Shown here: positions 8,158-16,129 of the stretch, piece after piece | Layout of the letters: each line of letters begins with the position of its first letter | Position numbering within the stretch: the first letter of the stretch is position 1 | DNA from: Cellulomonas sp. PhB150 | GTDB lineage: Bacteria > Actinomycetota > Actinomycetes > Actinomycetales > Cellulomonadaceae | DNA: 64,000 nucleotides | Assembly (NCBI RefSeq): GCF_003755175.1 | Contig: NZ_RKHX01000001.1 | Span: forward strand, 1,488,001-1,552,000 | Direction of reading: 5' to 3' | The notes under the pieces: generated by a model | Database searches by the model: none | What the model was told of the DNA's origin: nothing | What the model saw: only the letters and a program-made list of their open reading frames with translations | Position numbers and translations under genes: made by a program

Positions 8158-9243
8158 ATGACCACCGTCATCCCCGAGCGCGCGCCGCTCTACAAGCGCC
8201 TGCCCGTCGTCCACCAGCTGCGCGCGAGCGTCGGCCTCCAGCGCACGATGCTCGTCACCGGGCTCGTGCTCAGTGCGCTCTTCCTGCTCACGGCGATCTT
8301 CGCACCGCTGCTCGCGCCCTACGGCTGGGCCCAGATCCGCGCCGACGGCGTGCTGTTCGGCGCCCAGCAGAGCCCCTCCGCCGACCACTGGCTCGGGACC
8401 ACGGTCGGCGGGTTCGACGTGCTCAGCCGCGTCATCTGGGGCTCGCGCACCGCGCTGCTCACGATCGTCATCGGCGTCCTGCTCTCGATCTTCCTCGGCG
8501 TCGCCATCGGGCTGGTCTCCGGCTACTTCGGTGGCTGGCTCGACCGCGTGCTCGTCGTCGTCGCCGACGCGATCTACGCCTTCCCCTCCCTGCTGCTCGC
8601 GATCCTCGCGGCCATCGTCATCAGCGGCGGCCAGTCCTCGATGTGGGGCGGCATCCTCGCCACGGCCATCTCGATCACGGTCGTGTTCATCCCGCAGTAC
8701 TTCCGGGTGATCCGTGCGGAGGCGGTGCGGATCAAGGCCGAGGCGTTCGTCGAGTCGGCCCGCGTGGTCGGATCGAGCCACACCCGGATCATGACGCGGC
8801 ACGTGCTGCGCAACTCGACGCGCACCCTGCCGCTGATCGTGACGCTCAACGCGGGCGAGGCCGTGCTGACGCTCGCCGGGCTCGGGTTCCTCGGCTTCGG
8901 CATCGAGCCGACCGAGGCCGGCGACTGGGGCTACGACCTGAACAAGGCGCTCGCCGACGTGACGAGCGGCATCTGGTGGACCGCGATCCCCCCGGGCGTC
9001 GCGATCATCCTGGCCGTCCTCGGCGTGAGCCTGGTCGGCGAGTCGCTCAACGACCTGGCCGACCCCCGGCTGCGCACCCGTCGTCGGGCCGCGGCCACGG
9101 CGGGCGTCGTCGGGACGACGACCGTGGTGCCGGGCGGCGTGCTCAGCGCCGGGCCCGAGGGCGTGGGCGGCATGGACGACCTCGAGGGCCCACCCGACTT
9201 CCCCCTGTCCGGCCCCACGGCCGAGGACGGAGAGCGCGCATGA
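8158..9243 (+). CDS. Peptide-type ABC transporter permease (DppC-like)
   Basis: A 361-residue inner-membrane protein, second permease of the importer. It has the C-type layout: N-terminal helix (VLSALFLLTAIFAPLLAPYG), the HWLGTT motif found in DppC/OppC proteins, five further helices and an EAA loop (FVESARVVGSSHTRIMTRHVL). The C-terminal 50 residues are a long hydrophilic tail that extends past the family norm. Start ATG 8158 lies one base after the previous stop; a start at 8116 would overlap the upstream gene. The stop overlaps the ATPase start as ATGA (9240-9243), so translation is probably coupled. Confidence 0.9.
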   Translation: MTTVIPERAPLYKRLPVVHQLRASVGLQRTMLVTGLVLSALFLLTAIFAPLLAPYGWAQIRADGVLFGAQQSPSADHWLGTTVGGFDVLSRVIWGSRTALLTIVIGVLLSIFLGVAIGLVSGYFGGWLDRVLVVVADAIYAFPSLLLAILAAIVISGGQSSMWGGILATAISITVVFIPQYFRVIRAEAVRIKAEAFVESARVVGSSHTRIMTRHVLRNSTRTLPLIVTLNAGEAVLTLAGLGFLGFGIEPTEAGDWGYDLNKALADVTSGIWWTAIPPGVAIILAVLGVSLVGESLNDLADPRLRTRRRAAATAGVVGTTTVVPGGVLSAGPEGVGGMDDLEGPPDFPLSGPTAEDGERA

Positions 9244-10934
9244 CCCGCGTCGTCGACATCCAGGACCTGACCGTCACGTTCGACACGGACGCCGGGCCGG
9301 TGCGCGCCGTGCGCGGCGTGAGCCTGCACGTCGAGCCCGGCGAGGTGCTCGCCGTCGTCGGCGAGTCCGGCTCGGGCAAGACCGTCACCGCGCGCTCGAT
9401 CCTCGGGCTGCTCCCCTCGACCGCGGAGACCTCCGGCGCGGTGCTGCTCAGCCGGCCCGACGGCTCCTCGCCGCACGACGTCACGACCCTGTCCGGGGCG
9501 GGGCTGCGTGCCGTGCGCGGTCGCGACGCCGCGATGGTCTTCCAGGAGCCGTCCAGCGTGCTCAACCCGGTCTTCCCGGTGGGCTGGCAGATCGCCGAGG
9601 GCCTGCGCGCCCACGGCGGGCTGTCGCGCGCGGAGGCCCGGGAGCGGGCGATCGACGTGCTGCGACGGGTCGGCATCCCGGACCCCGAGCACCGCGTCGA
9701 CCACTACCCGCACCAGTTCTCGGGCGGGCAGAAGCAGCGCATCGTCATCGCCCAGGCGCTCGTCCTCAACCCGAGCCTGATCATCGCCGACGAGCCGACG
9801 ACCGCGCTGGACGTCACCGTGCAGGCCGAGATCCTCGAGCTGCTGCGCCGCCTGCCGTCCGAGTTCGGCACGGCCATCGTGCTGATCACGCACAACATGG
9901 GCGTCGTCGCGGACCTCGCGGACCGGGTCGCCGTCATGTATGACGGCGAGATCGTCGAGCAGGCGTCGGTCGCGGACCTGTTCGCGTCGCCCCAGCACGC
10001 CTACACCCGAGCGCTGCTCGACGCGGTCCCCCGCGTCGGCGGCTTGCGGCTGCGGGACCGGGCCGAGAGCGCCGAGGCGAGCCTCGCTCGCAAGGTCGTC
10101 GACCGCGACGGCCCGGCGATCGTCGAGGCACGCGGCCTGCGGATCACCTACCCGGGTCGCCTGCGCACGCCGGGCTTCACGGCGGTCGACGGCGTCGACC
10201 TGCGGATCGGCCCCGGCGAGGTCGTCGGCCTCGTCGGCGAGTCCGGCAGCGGCAAGACGACCATCGGCCGGGCGATCGGTGGCCTGACGCCCGTCAGCGA
10301 CGGGTCGCTCGAGGTCCTCGGGATCGAGATGAACGGGGTGCGCGAGCGCCGGTTCCGGCCGGTGCGCAAGCGGATCGGGTTCGTCTTCCAGGACCCGGCG
10401 ACGAGCTTCAACCCGCTGCTCACGATCGCGCAGTGCATCGCCGAGCCGCTCGTCGTGCACGGCGTGGCGTCCTCGCCGCACGCGGCCCGCCGGCGGGTCG
10501 ACGAGCTGCTCGAGGCCGTCCAGCTGCCGCGTGCGTTCGGCGACCGGTTCCCGCACGAGCTCTCGGGCGGGCAGCGCCAGCGGGCGTCGCTCGCACGCGC
10601 CCTCGCGCTCGACCCGGAGCTGCTCATCGCCGACGAGCCGACCTCCGCGCTCGACGTGTCGGTGCAGGCTCGCGTGCTGGACCTGTTCGCACGTCTGCAG
10701 TCGGAGCTCGGGTTCGCGTGCCTGTTCATCAGCCACGACCTGGCCGTCGTCGACATGCTCGCGGACCGGATCGTCGTGCTGCACCGCGGCGTGGTGGTGG
10801 AGCAGGGCGCGGGCGACGACGTCCTCGGCGCACCCCAGCACCCGTACACGCAGCGGCTGCTCGCGTCGCTGCCCGTGCCGGACCCGGTCGAGCAGGCCAC
10901 GCGACGCACGGCGTGGGAGGCGACGCGCGCGTGA
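9240..10934 (+). CDS. Peptide-type ABC transporter dual ATPase (DppD-DppF fusion)
   Basis: A 564-residue cytoplasmic protein with two full nucleotide-binding domains in tandem. Domain 1 (about 5-265) has Walker A GESGSGKT, signature FSGGQKQR and Walker B LIIADEPTTALD. Domain 2 (about 290-555) has GESGSGKT, LSGGQRQR and LLIADEPTSALD. Each ends with the oligopeptide-type C-terminal extension (PQHAYTRALLDAVP, PQHPYTQRLLASLP). It therefore supplies both ATPase subunits of the importer in one chain. It completes the operon with the two permeases. The convergent TetR gene begins only five bases after its stop. Confidence 0.92.
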   Translation: MTRVVDIQDLTVTFDTDAGPVRAVRGVSLHVEPGEVLAVVGESGSGKTVTARSILGLLPSTAETSGAVLLSRPDGSSPHDVTTLSGAGLRAVRGRDAAMVFQEPSSVLNPVFPVGWQIAEGLRAHGGLSRAEARERAIDVLRRVGIPDPEHRVDHYPHQFSGGQKQRIVIAQALVLNPSLIIADEPTTALDVTVQAEILELLRRLPSEFGTAIVLITHNMGVVADLADRVAVMYDGEIVEQASVADLFASPQHAYTRALLDAVPRVGGLRLRDRAESAEASLARKVVDRDGPAIVEARGLRITYPGRLRTPGFTAVDGVDLRIGPGEVVGLVGESGSGKTTIGRAIGGLTPVSDGSLEVLGIEMNGVRERRFRPVRKRIGFVFQDPATSFNPLLTIAQCIAEPLVVHGVASSPHAARRRVDELLEAVQLPRAFGDRFPHELSGGQRQRASLARALALDPELLIADEPTSALDVSVQARVLDLFARLQSELGFACLFISHDLAVVDMLADRIVVLHRGVVVEQGAGDDVLGAPQHPYTQRLLASLPVPDPVEQATRRTAWEATRA

Positions 10935-10939
10935 GGCGG

Positions 10940-11569
10940 TCAGGCCTGGGGTGACTCCCCGGTCGCGAGCGGCAGGATGATCGTGTCGATCATCCGCTCG
11001 ATGAACTCGGGACCGACCTTCCGGCCCGCGACGACCTTCTGGTAGGCGATCATCGCCGGGGCGACGGTCGCGATCATGTCCAGGTCGCGGCCGGGGGCGA
11101 TCTCGCCGCGTTCGAGCGCGCGCTCGAGCAGGCCGCGCATCAGCGCCGTCCGGGCGGTGACGAACTGCTCGTGGAACACGGCTGCGACCTGCGGGTCGGC
11201 CTGGGCGGCCTGGTGCAGGCCGTGCATGAGCTCGTCGTTGCGGGCGCCCTGCGGCCGGCCGCGCGTGGCCATCAGGTCACCGCGCAGCGAGCCGGTGTCG
11301 GGGACGTCGTCGACGGTGAGGACCATCGCGCGGCCGCAGATCACGGCGTCGACGGTGAGCTCGACCTTCGACGGCCAGCGGCGGTACACGGTGGCCTTGC
11401 CGGTGCCGGCGCGCTCGGCGACGGCGCCCATCGTCATGCCCTCGTAGCCGCGCTCGGCGATGAGCTCGCGCGCCGCCTCGAGGATCACGTCGTCCTTGGA
11501 GTCGTCGCGTCGACGACCGGGTCGACGCGCGGGGACGGCTTCGACGACGTCCTCGTCGTGCACCTGCAT
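10940..11569 (-). CDS. TetR family regulator of the adjacent MFS efflux gene
   Basis: A 209-residue TetR protein. A basic N-terminal tail (about 22 residues) precedes the HTH (residues about 25-70; MTMGAVAERAGTGKATVYRRWPSK), followed by an all-helical ligand domain of the TetR_C_11 kind, common in repressors of drug-efflux pumps. Start ATG 11569 has GGAGG five bases upstream. It is divergent from the 14-TM MFS transporter at 11705, and the gap between them holds a 16-bp perfect palindrome, so it most likely represses the pump and itself until a toxic compound binds. Confidence 0.87.
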   Translation of the reverse strand: MQVHDEDVVEAVPARRPGRRRDDSKDDVILEAARELIAERGYEGMTMGAVAERAGTGKATVYRRWPSKVELTVDAVICGRAMVLTVDDVPDTGSLRGDLMATRGRPQGARNDELMHGLHQAAQADPQVAAVFHEQFVTARTALMRGLLERALERGEIAPGRDLDMIATVAPAMIAYQKVVAGRKVGPEFIERMIDTIILPLATGESPQA

Positions 11570-11619
11570 GGGGGCCTCCGCTCTCTCGCGCGGCCCACCT
11601 TACCGTGAATCGACACGGA

Positions 11620-11658
11620 CAAGTTCCGGAACTTGGGGGTTCCGGAACTCCGAAGTTC
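11620..11658. promoter_or_regulatory. Operator and promoter region of TetR/MFS pair
   Basis: CAAGTTCCGGAACTTG (11620-11635) is a perfect 16-bp palindrome. It is followed by a shorter perfect palindrome GTTCCGGAAC (11639-11648) and a further inverted half-site pair GAACT/AAGTTC ending at 11658. All share the GTTCCGGAAC/AAGTTC core. A TATTAG box at 11661-11666 could be the -10 of the MFS gene. The array is the expected target of the adjacent TetR protein. Confidence 0.65.
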
Positions 11659-11704
11659 TGTATTAGAGTCGCCCCACCGACCACGACGTCCCCGGAGCAC
11701 CCCC

Positions 11705-13204
11705 ATGTCCTCGACACCCCCCACGCCCGACCACACCGGCCGCCGCCGCTGGTTCGTCCTCGCGACGGTCGCCCTGGCGCAGCTGATGGTCGTGCTCGAC
11801 GCGACCATCGTGAACATCGCCCTGCCGTCCGCGCAGGCGGACCTCGGCTTCTCCGACAACGACCGCCAGTGGGTCGTGACCGCGTACGCCCTCGCCTTCG
11901 GCAGCCTGCTGCTGCTCGGCGGTCGCCTCGCCGACATGTTCGGGCGTCGCCGCATGTTCCTCATCGGCCTCGTCGGCTTCGCGACGGCGTCCGCCCTCGG
12001 CGGTGCCGCGCAGACGTTCGAGCTCCTCGTGGGCGCCCGCGCCCTGCAGGGCGCCTTCGGCGCGGTGCTCGCCCCGGCCGCCCTGTCCGTTCTGACCACC
12101 ACGTTCACGATCCCCAAGGAGCGCGCCCGCGCGTTCGGCGTCTTCGGCGCGATCGCCGGCATGGGTGGCGCCATCGGCCTGCTGCTCGGCGGTTTCCTCA
12201 CCGAGAACTTCGACTGGCGCTGGAACCTGTACGTCAACGTCCTCATCGCGGTCATCGCGTTCGTCGCCGGCTCGATCCTGCTGACGAGCAGCCGCCACGC
12301 CAGCCACGGCCACCTCGCCATCCCGGACGTGCTGCTCGGCTCGGCCGGCCTGTTCGCGCTGGTGTTCGGCTTCTCGCAGGCCGAGCCGAAGGGGTGGGAC
12401 TCCCCGTACGTGTGGGGCTCGCTCGTCGCGAGCGTCGTGCTGCTCGTCGCGTTCGTCGCCCGCCAGCGCGTCGCGGAGTTCCCGGTGCTGCCGCTCAACG
12501 TCATCCTCGACCGCGACCGCGGCGCCTCGTTCCTGTCGATCCTCGTCGCGGGGTCGGGCATGTTCGGTGCGTTCCTCTTCGTCACCTACTACCTGCAGGC
12601 GACGCTCGGCTACACCCCGATGCAGACCGGGGTCGCGTTCCTGCCGATGATCGTCTCGATCATCATCACCGCGCAGATCATGAGCAACATCCTGCTGCCG
12701 CGGTTCGGCCCCAAGGTGCTCGTGCCGATCGGCATGACGCTCGGCGCGCTCGGCATGCTGTGGTTCACCACGCTCGAGGTCGACAGCACCTACTGGCAGG
12801 TCCTGCCCGGCCTGGTCATCCTGGGCGTCGGGATGGCCTCGATCATGCCCGCGTCGTTCCAGCTCGCGACGCTCGGCATCGCGCCGCAGCAGGCCGGTGC
12901 CGCCTCGGCGATGGTCTCGACGAGCCAGCAGGTGGGTGGCGCCATCGGCACCGCGCTGCTGAACACCCTGGCCGCGACCGCCACGACCGCGTACATCGCG
13001 GACCAGGCCGCCAAGACGCCCGACGTGCTGGCCCAGGCGGCCCTCGAGGGCTACTCGACCGCCTACACGTGGTCGGCCGGGATCTTCGCGATCGGCATCG
13101 TCATGGCGGCCACGATGTTCCGCACCCGCGCCGACCGGGCCGCACGCCTGGCGGCCACGCCCGCGGGTCCGGGTCCGGCCCCCGAGGTCGCGCTCGCCCA
13201 CTGA
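11705..13204 (+). CDS. MFS drug efflux transporter, DHA2 (14-TM) family
   Basis: A 499-residue integral membrane protein with 14 predicted helices. The first helix has the DHA2 motif LDATIVNIALPSA, and the loop between helices 2 and 3 has GGRLADMFGRRRMF (motif A, which gates the transporter). Motif C-like glycines occur in helix 5 (GAIAGMGGAIGLLLGG). It exports small toxic compounds in exchange for protons; the substrate cannot be read from sequence. Start ATG 11705 places a short cytoplasmic tail before helix 1; an upstream ATG at 11633 would lie inside the operator. It is controlled, by inference, by the divergent TetR gene. Confidence 0.9.
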   Translation: MSSTPPTPDHTGRRRWFVLATVALAQLMVVLDATIVNIALPSAQADLGFSDNDRQWVVTAYALAFGSLLLLGGRLADMFGRRRMFLIGLVGFATASALGGAAQTFELLVGARALQGAFGAVLAPAALSVLTTTFTIPKERARAFGVFGAIAGMGGAIGLLLGGFLTENFDWRWNLYVNVLIAVIAFVAGSILLTSSRHASHGHLAIPDVLLGSAGLFALVFGFSQAEPKGWDSPYVWGSLVASVVLLVAFVARQRVAEFPVLPLNVILDRDRGASFLSILVAGSGMFGAFLFVTYYLQATLGYTPMQTGVAFLPMIVSIIITAQIMSNILLPRFGPKVLVPIGMTLGALGMLWFTTLEVDSTYWQVLPGLVILGVGMASIMPASFQLATLGIAPQQAGAASAMVSTSQQVGGAIGTALLNTLAATATTAYIADQAAKTPDVLAQAALEGYSTAYTWSAGIFAIGIVMAATMFRTRADRAARLAATPAGPGPAPEVALAH

Positions 13205-13213
13205 CGCACCGCC

Positions 13214-13260
13214 CAGCCCCACGTCGCAGCCCCACGTCGCAGCGCGCGGCGTGGGGCTGC
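13214..13260. terminator. Hairpin between convergent MFS and LLM genes
   Basis: GCAGCCCCACG (13226-13236) pairs perfectly with CGTGGGGCTGC (13250-13260) around a 13-base loop. CAGCCCCACG also occurs once more at 13214-13223, so the left arm is duplicated and either copy can pair. There is no T-run; it is a likely terminator for both converging genes. Confidence 0.55.
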
Positions 13261-13284
13261 GCCGTCCCTGCCCGGGTGGCGGCT

Positions 13285-14199
13285 CTAGCGGGTCGCCGGC
13301 TCGAGCGCCTGCAGCCCCGGCAGGGCCGCGGCCAGCTCCTCGAGCGCGCGCTGCGGGCCGGCGTAGATGCCCTCGTCGCGCGGCCAGTGCACGACCACGT
13401 CCGTGAAGCCGAGCGCCGCCGCCCGCTCGATCCCCTCGATGGCCACCTGCGCGGACTCGAGGGAGAAGATCGGCGCGCCGTCGAGGTTGAGGTAGCGGCG
13501 CAGCGGGGTGGTGCGGCCCGCGGCGGACTCGGCGGCGTCCATCTGCGCCGACGCGGTCGCCAGCTCCGCCCACCAGTGCTCGTGCGCGGCGTCCCGGTCG
13601 TCGCTGACCTCGTCGGGCACGAAGGACGAGCCGTACGTCACCCACCCGTCGCCGCGGCGGGCCGCGAGCGCCATGGTCCTCGGGCCGGCCGCGGCCAGCA
13701 GGAGCGGCGGACGCGTGGCCGGCACCGGGATCATGCGGGCGTCGTGCGCCTCGTAGAACTCCCCGGCGTGGTCGGTCCGGGGCTGGGTCAGCAGGCGGTC
13801 CAGGACGTCGACGAACTCCTCGAACCGGCGCGTGCGCTCGCCGCGGGTCGGCGCGGGGCCGAGCACACCGGCGTCGAACCCCTCACCCCCGGCGCCGAGG
13901 CCCAGCAGCAGCCGCCCGCCGGAGACGTCGTCAAGCCCGAGCACGTCCTTGCCGAACGGCACGGGGTGGCGGAAGTTCGGGGACGCCACGAACGTGCCGA
14001 GCCGGATGCGCTCCGTGACGGCAGCCGCAGCGGCCAGCAGCGGCACGGTGGCGAACCACGGCTCGTCCACCAGCGTCCGCCAGGACAGGTGGTCGTAGGT
14101 CCACGCGTGGTCGAAGCCCCACTCCTCGGCCCGCTGCCACTTCTCCCGGGCCACGGCCCACCGATCCTGCGGCAGCAGCACGACCCCGACAGCAACCAT
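13285..14199 (-). CDS. LLM class (luciferase-like) oxidoreductase
   Basis: A protein of about 304 residues with the TIM-barrel pattern of luciferase-like flavin or F420 enzymes: a first strand (GVVLLPQDRW), the AEEWGFDHAWTYDHL segment, IRLGTFVASPNFRHP, and GRLLLGLGAGGEG around residue 100, all family landmarks for cofactor binding. In actinobacteria this subgroup usually uses F420 (family knowledge); the substrate is unknown. Start ATG 14199 (MVAVGVV) is chosen over ATG 14217 because it begins just before strand 1. It is convergent with the MFS gene and lies 53 bases downstream of the CDF gene on the same strand. Confidence 0.82.
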   Translation of the reverse strand: MVAVGVVLLPQDRWAVAREKWQRAEEWGFDHAWTYDHLSWRTLVDEPWFATVPLLAAAAAVTERIRLGTFVASPNFRHPVPFGKDVLGLDDVSGGRLLLGLGAGGEGFDAGVLGPAPTRGERTRRFEEFVDVLDRLLTQPRTDHAGEFYEAHDARMIPVPATRPPLLLAAAGPRTMALAARRGDGWVTYGSSFVPDEVSDDRDAAHEHWWAELATASAQMDAAESAAGRTTPLRRYLNLDGAPIFSLESAQVAIEGIERAAALGFTDVVVHWPRDEGIYAGPQRALEELAAALPGLQALEPATR

Positions 14200-14252
14200 G
14201 GGTCCGACCCTACCCACCGCACAGCCCCCACCCCGCGAGCGCTACCCCGGGG

Positions 14253-15188
14253 TCAGGCGTGGGTGTGGGGCTCTGTGCCTGTCGACGGGGGTTCGAGCTG
14301 GAAGGTGCAGTGGTCGACGTCGAAGTGGCCCGCCAGGCAGCCACGCAGGTCGTCCAGCACGCGTCCCGCCTCGCCGCGCTCGAGCACGGCGTCGGGCACC
14401 TCGACGTGCGCGGAGAGGACCGGCACCCCGGACGTGATGGTCCAGGCGTGCAGGTCGTGCACGCCCACGACGCCCGGCACCCCGCAGATGTGCGCGCGCA
14501 CCGCGGCCAGGTCCACGCCCGTGGGGGTCGCCTCGAGCAGGACGGTCGCCACCTGCCGGAGCAGGCCGACGGCCCGCGGCAGGATCATCAGGCCGATCAG
14601 CACGGACGCGACACCGTCGGCCCGCTCGAAGCCGGTGGCGAGGACGACGAGGGCCGCGACGACGACGGCCGCCGAGCCGAGCAGGTCGCCGAGGACCTCC
14701 AGGTACGCGCCACGCACGTTGAGCGAGTCGCGCTGACCAGGCACCAGGAGCACGAGCCCGATCCCGTTCGCCACCAGGCCGACGCACGCGACGACGAGCA
14801 TGAGCCCGCCCTCGACCTCCTGCGGGTCGACGATCCGCCGCACGCCGCCGGCCAGGACCAGCACGCCGACGACGAGGATCAGCAGCCCGTTGACCAGCGC
14901 GGCGAGCATCTCGGCCCGCTGCCACCCGAACGTCCGCTCGGCGGTCGCGGGCCGTGCCGCGAGCGCGGTCGCGCCCAGCGCGAGGGCCACCCCCGCCGCG
15001 TCGGTGAGCATGTGGCCGGCGTCGGCGACGAGCGCGAACGAGCCGGACGCGATGCCGCCGATCACCTCGACGACCATCACGGTGAGCGTCAGCCCGAGGA
15101 CGGCCGCGAGCCGGCCGCGGTGCGCGTGCGCGGCGGTAGTGCCGTGGGTGTGGCCGTGGGAGTGGCCGTGGGAGTGCGAGTGACCCAT
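14253..15188 (-). CDS. Cation diffusion facilitator (CzcD-like) metal exporter
   Basis: A 311-residue protein with a His-rich N-terminus (GHSHSHGHSHGHTHG), six TM helices and a cytoplasmic C-terminal domain, ending in a second His pair. It probably exports Zn2+ or a similar divalent ion in exchange for protons. TM2 has the metal-site motif HxxxD (ADAGHMLTDA). In TM5 the expected HxxxD reads ExxxD (LEVLGDLLGS), a change in one of four metal ligands. Start ATG 15188 overlaps the stop of the metallopeptidase gene as TGATG, so the two are translationally coupled. Confidence 0.9.
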   Translation of the reverse strand: MGHSHSHGHSHGHTHGTTAAHAHRGRLAAVLGLTLTVMVVEVIGGIASGSFALVADAGHMLTDAAGVALALGATALAARPATAERTFGWQRAEMLAALVNGLLILVVGVLVLAGGVRRIVDPQEVEGGLMLVVACVGLVANGIGLVLLVPGQRDSLNVRGAYLEVLGDLLGSAAVVVAALVVLATGFERADGVASVLIGLMILPRAVGLLRQVATVLLEATPTGVDLAAVRAHICGVPGVVGVHDLHAWTITSGVPVLSAHVEVPDAVLERGEAGRVLDDLRGCLAGHFDVDHCTFQLEPPSTGTEPHTHA

Positions 15189-15541
15189 CAGCCCCACCCC
15201 AGCTCGTGCAGCTTGTCGTCGTCGATGCCGAAGTGGTGGGCGATCTCGTGCACCACGGTGATCGCCACCTCCTCGATCACGTCGTCGCGGGTGTCGCAGA
15301 TGGCGAGCGTCGGCAGGCGGTAGACGAAGATCCGGTCCGGCAACGAGCCCGCGGCCCAGAACGAGGTGCGCTCGGTGAGCGGCGTGCCCTCGTACAGGCC
15401 GAGCAGGTCGGGCTCGTCGGGCGGCGCGTGGTCCTCGACGAGCACGACGACGTTGTCCATGACGCGCGCGAGCTCCTCGGGGATCCCGTCGAGCGCGTCA
15501 CGGACGGCATCCTCGAACTCCTCGCGCGCCATCTCGAACAC
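15188..15541 (-). CDS. Small zincin-like metallopeptidase family protein
   Basis: A 117-residue protein of the short zincin-like family (formerly DUF1025). It carries the zinc site HEIAHHFGI near the C-terminus with a downstream Asp/His-rich tail (DDDKLHELGW), consistent with a minimal HExxH metalloprotease; the substrate is unknown. Start GTG 15541 is chosen because members of the family begin with a short residue run before MxREEFE; ATG 15532 is an alternative. An AGGA site lies 10 bases before the GTG. Coupling to the CDF exporter by overlapping stop and start suggests co-expression, perhaps linked to metal supply (inference). Confidence 0.8.
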   Translation of the reverse strand: MFEMAREEFEDAVRDALDGIPEELARVMDNVVVLVEDHAPPDEPDLLGLYEGTPLTERTSFWAAGSLPDRIFVYRLPTLAICDTRDDVIEEVAITVVHEIAHHFGIDDDKLHELGWG

Positions 15542-15593
15542 CCCACCATCCTGCCTGCTCAGCGGCCCACCACCGACCCCGGGCCGACTCGCT

Positions 15594-15623
15594 TTGGAGA
15601 TCGGGCCGATGACCACGTATGCT
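15594..15623 (+). promoter_or_regulatory. Probable promoter of the tRNA cluster
   Basis: TTGGAG (15594-15599) and TATGCT (15618-15623) are 18 bp apart and end 42 bases before tRNA-Glu. They lie in the gap behind the divergent metallopeptidase gene. Confidence 0.5.
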
Positions 15624-15665
15624 CATCACCGGTTCCCGGCGCCTCGCCGCCGGGGGCGGGACTTA

Positions 15666-15738
15666 GCCCTCATCGTCTAGCGGCCTAGGACCCCGCCCTT
15701 TCACGGCGGTAGCACGGGTTCGAATCCCGTTGGGGGTA
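15666..15738 (+). tRNA. tRNA-Glu (anticodon TTC)
   Basis: The anticodon stem CCGCC/GGCGG encloses CTTTCAC, giving anticodon TTC. The acceptor GCCCTCA pairs with TGGGGGT with a terminal G-U and an internal T-G, and the T arm is ACGGG-TTCGAAT-CCCGT. CCA is not encoded. First of three tRNAs in a row. Confidence 0.93.
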
Positions 15739-15785
15739 CGAGCAGGAACAGCAGTACAGCAAGAAGGTCTCGCAGCAGTACACGA

Positions 15786-15859
15786 GGCCCCGTAGCGCAG
15801 TTGGTTAGCGCGCCGCCCTGTCACGGCGGAGGTCGCGGGTTCAAGTCCCGTCGGGGTCG
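15786..15859 (+). tRNA. tRNA-Asp (anticodon GTC)
   Basis: The acceptor GGCCCCG pairs with CGGGGTC (one G-U), and the anticodon stem CCGCC/GGCGG encloses CTGTCAC, giving anticodon GTC. The T loop is TTCAAGT. CCA is not encoded. It lies 47 bases after tRNA-Glu and is probably processed from the same transcript. Confidence 0.94.
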
Positions 15860-15913
15860 CTCGAAGCGCCGGTCCTCGGACCGGCGTTCTCGTTCGAGGG
15901 CTGGTTCCCTCAC

Positions 15914-15989
15914 GGCTCTGTAGCTCAGTTGGTAGAGCGTTCGACTGAAAATCGAAAGGTCACCGGATCGACGCCGGTCGGAGCCACCA
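15914..15989 (+). tRNA. tRNA-Phe (anticodon GAA)
   Basis: The acceptor GGCTCTG pairs with CGGAGCC, the anticodon stem TTCGA/TCGAA encloses CTGAAAA giving anticodon GAA, and CCA is encoded. The T loop reads ATCGACG, with A instead of the usual T at position 54, a form I associate with actinobacterial tRNA-Phe. Last of the three tRNAs. Confidence 0.95.
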
Positions 15990-16129
15990 CGCAAGCCCCG
16001 CACGCCTCAGGCGCAGCGGGGCTTCGTCGTTCCGGGTGCCCGAACCGTCCAGGCTGTGCAGCACCCCGCCGACGGGTTAGGTTCTGCGGTGCGGTCGAGC
16101 ATGGGCCGTCCAGCACGTGAAGGGTGGCG

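Noticed and set aside
8931..10841. Long antisense frame (636 residues) over the dual ATPase
   Set aside because: Mirror of the ATP-binding gene; composition is Arg/Asp/Val repeats with no motif, while the plus strand has two complete Walker sets.
15914..15989. Unusual T-loop (A at position 54) in tRNA-Phe
   Set aside because: The rest of the cloverleaf is perfect and this loop form is one I associate with actinobacterial tRNA-Phe, so it is not taken as a defect.
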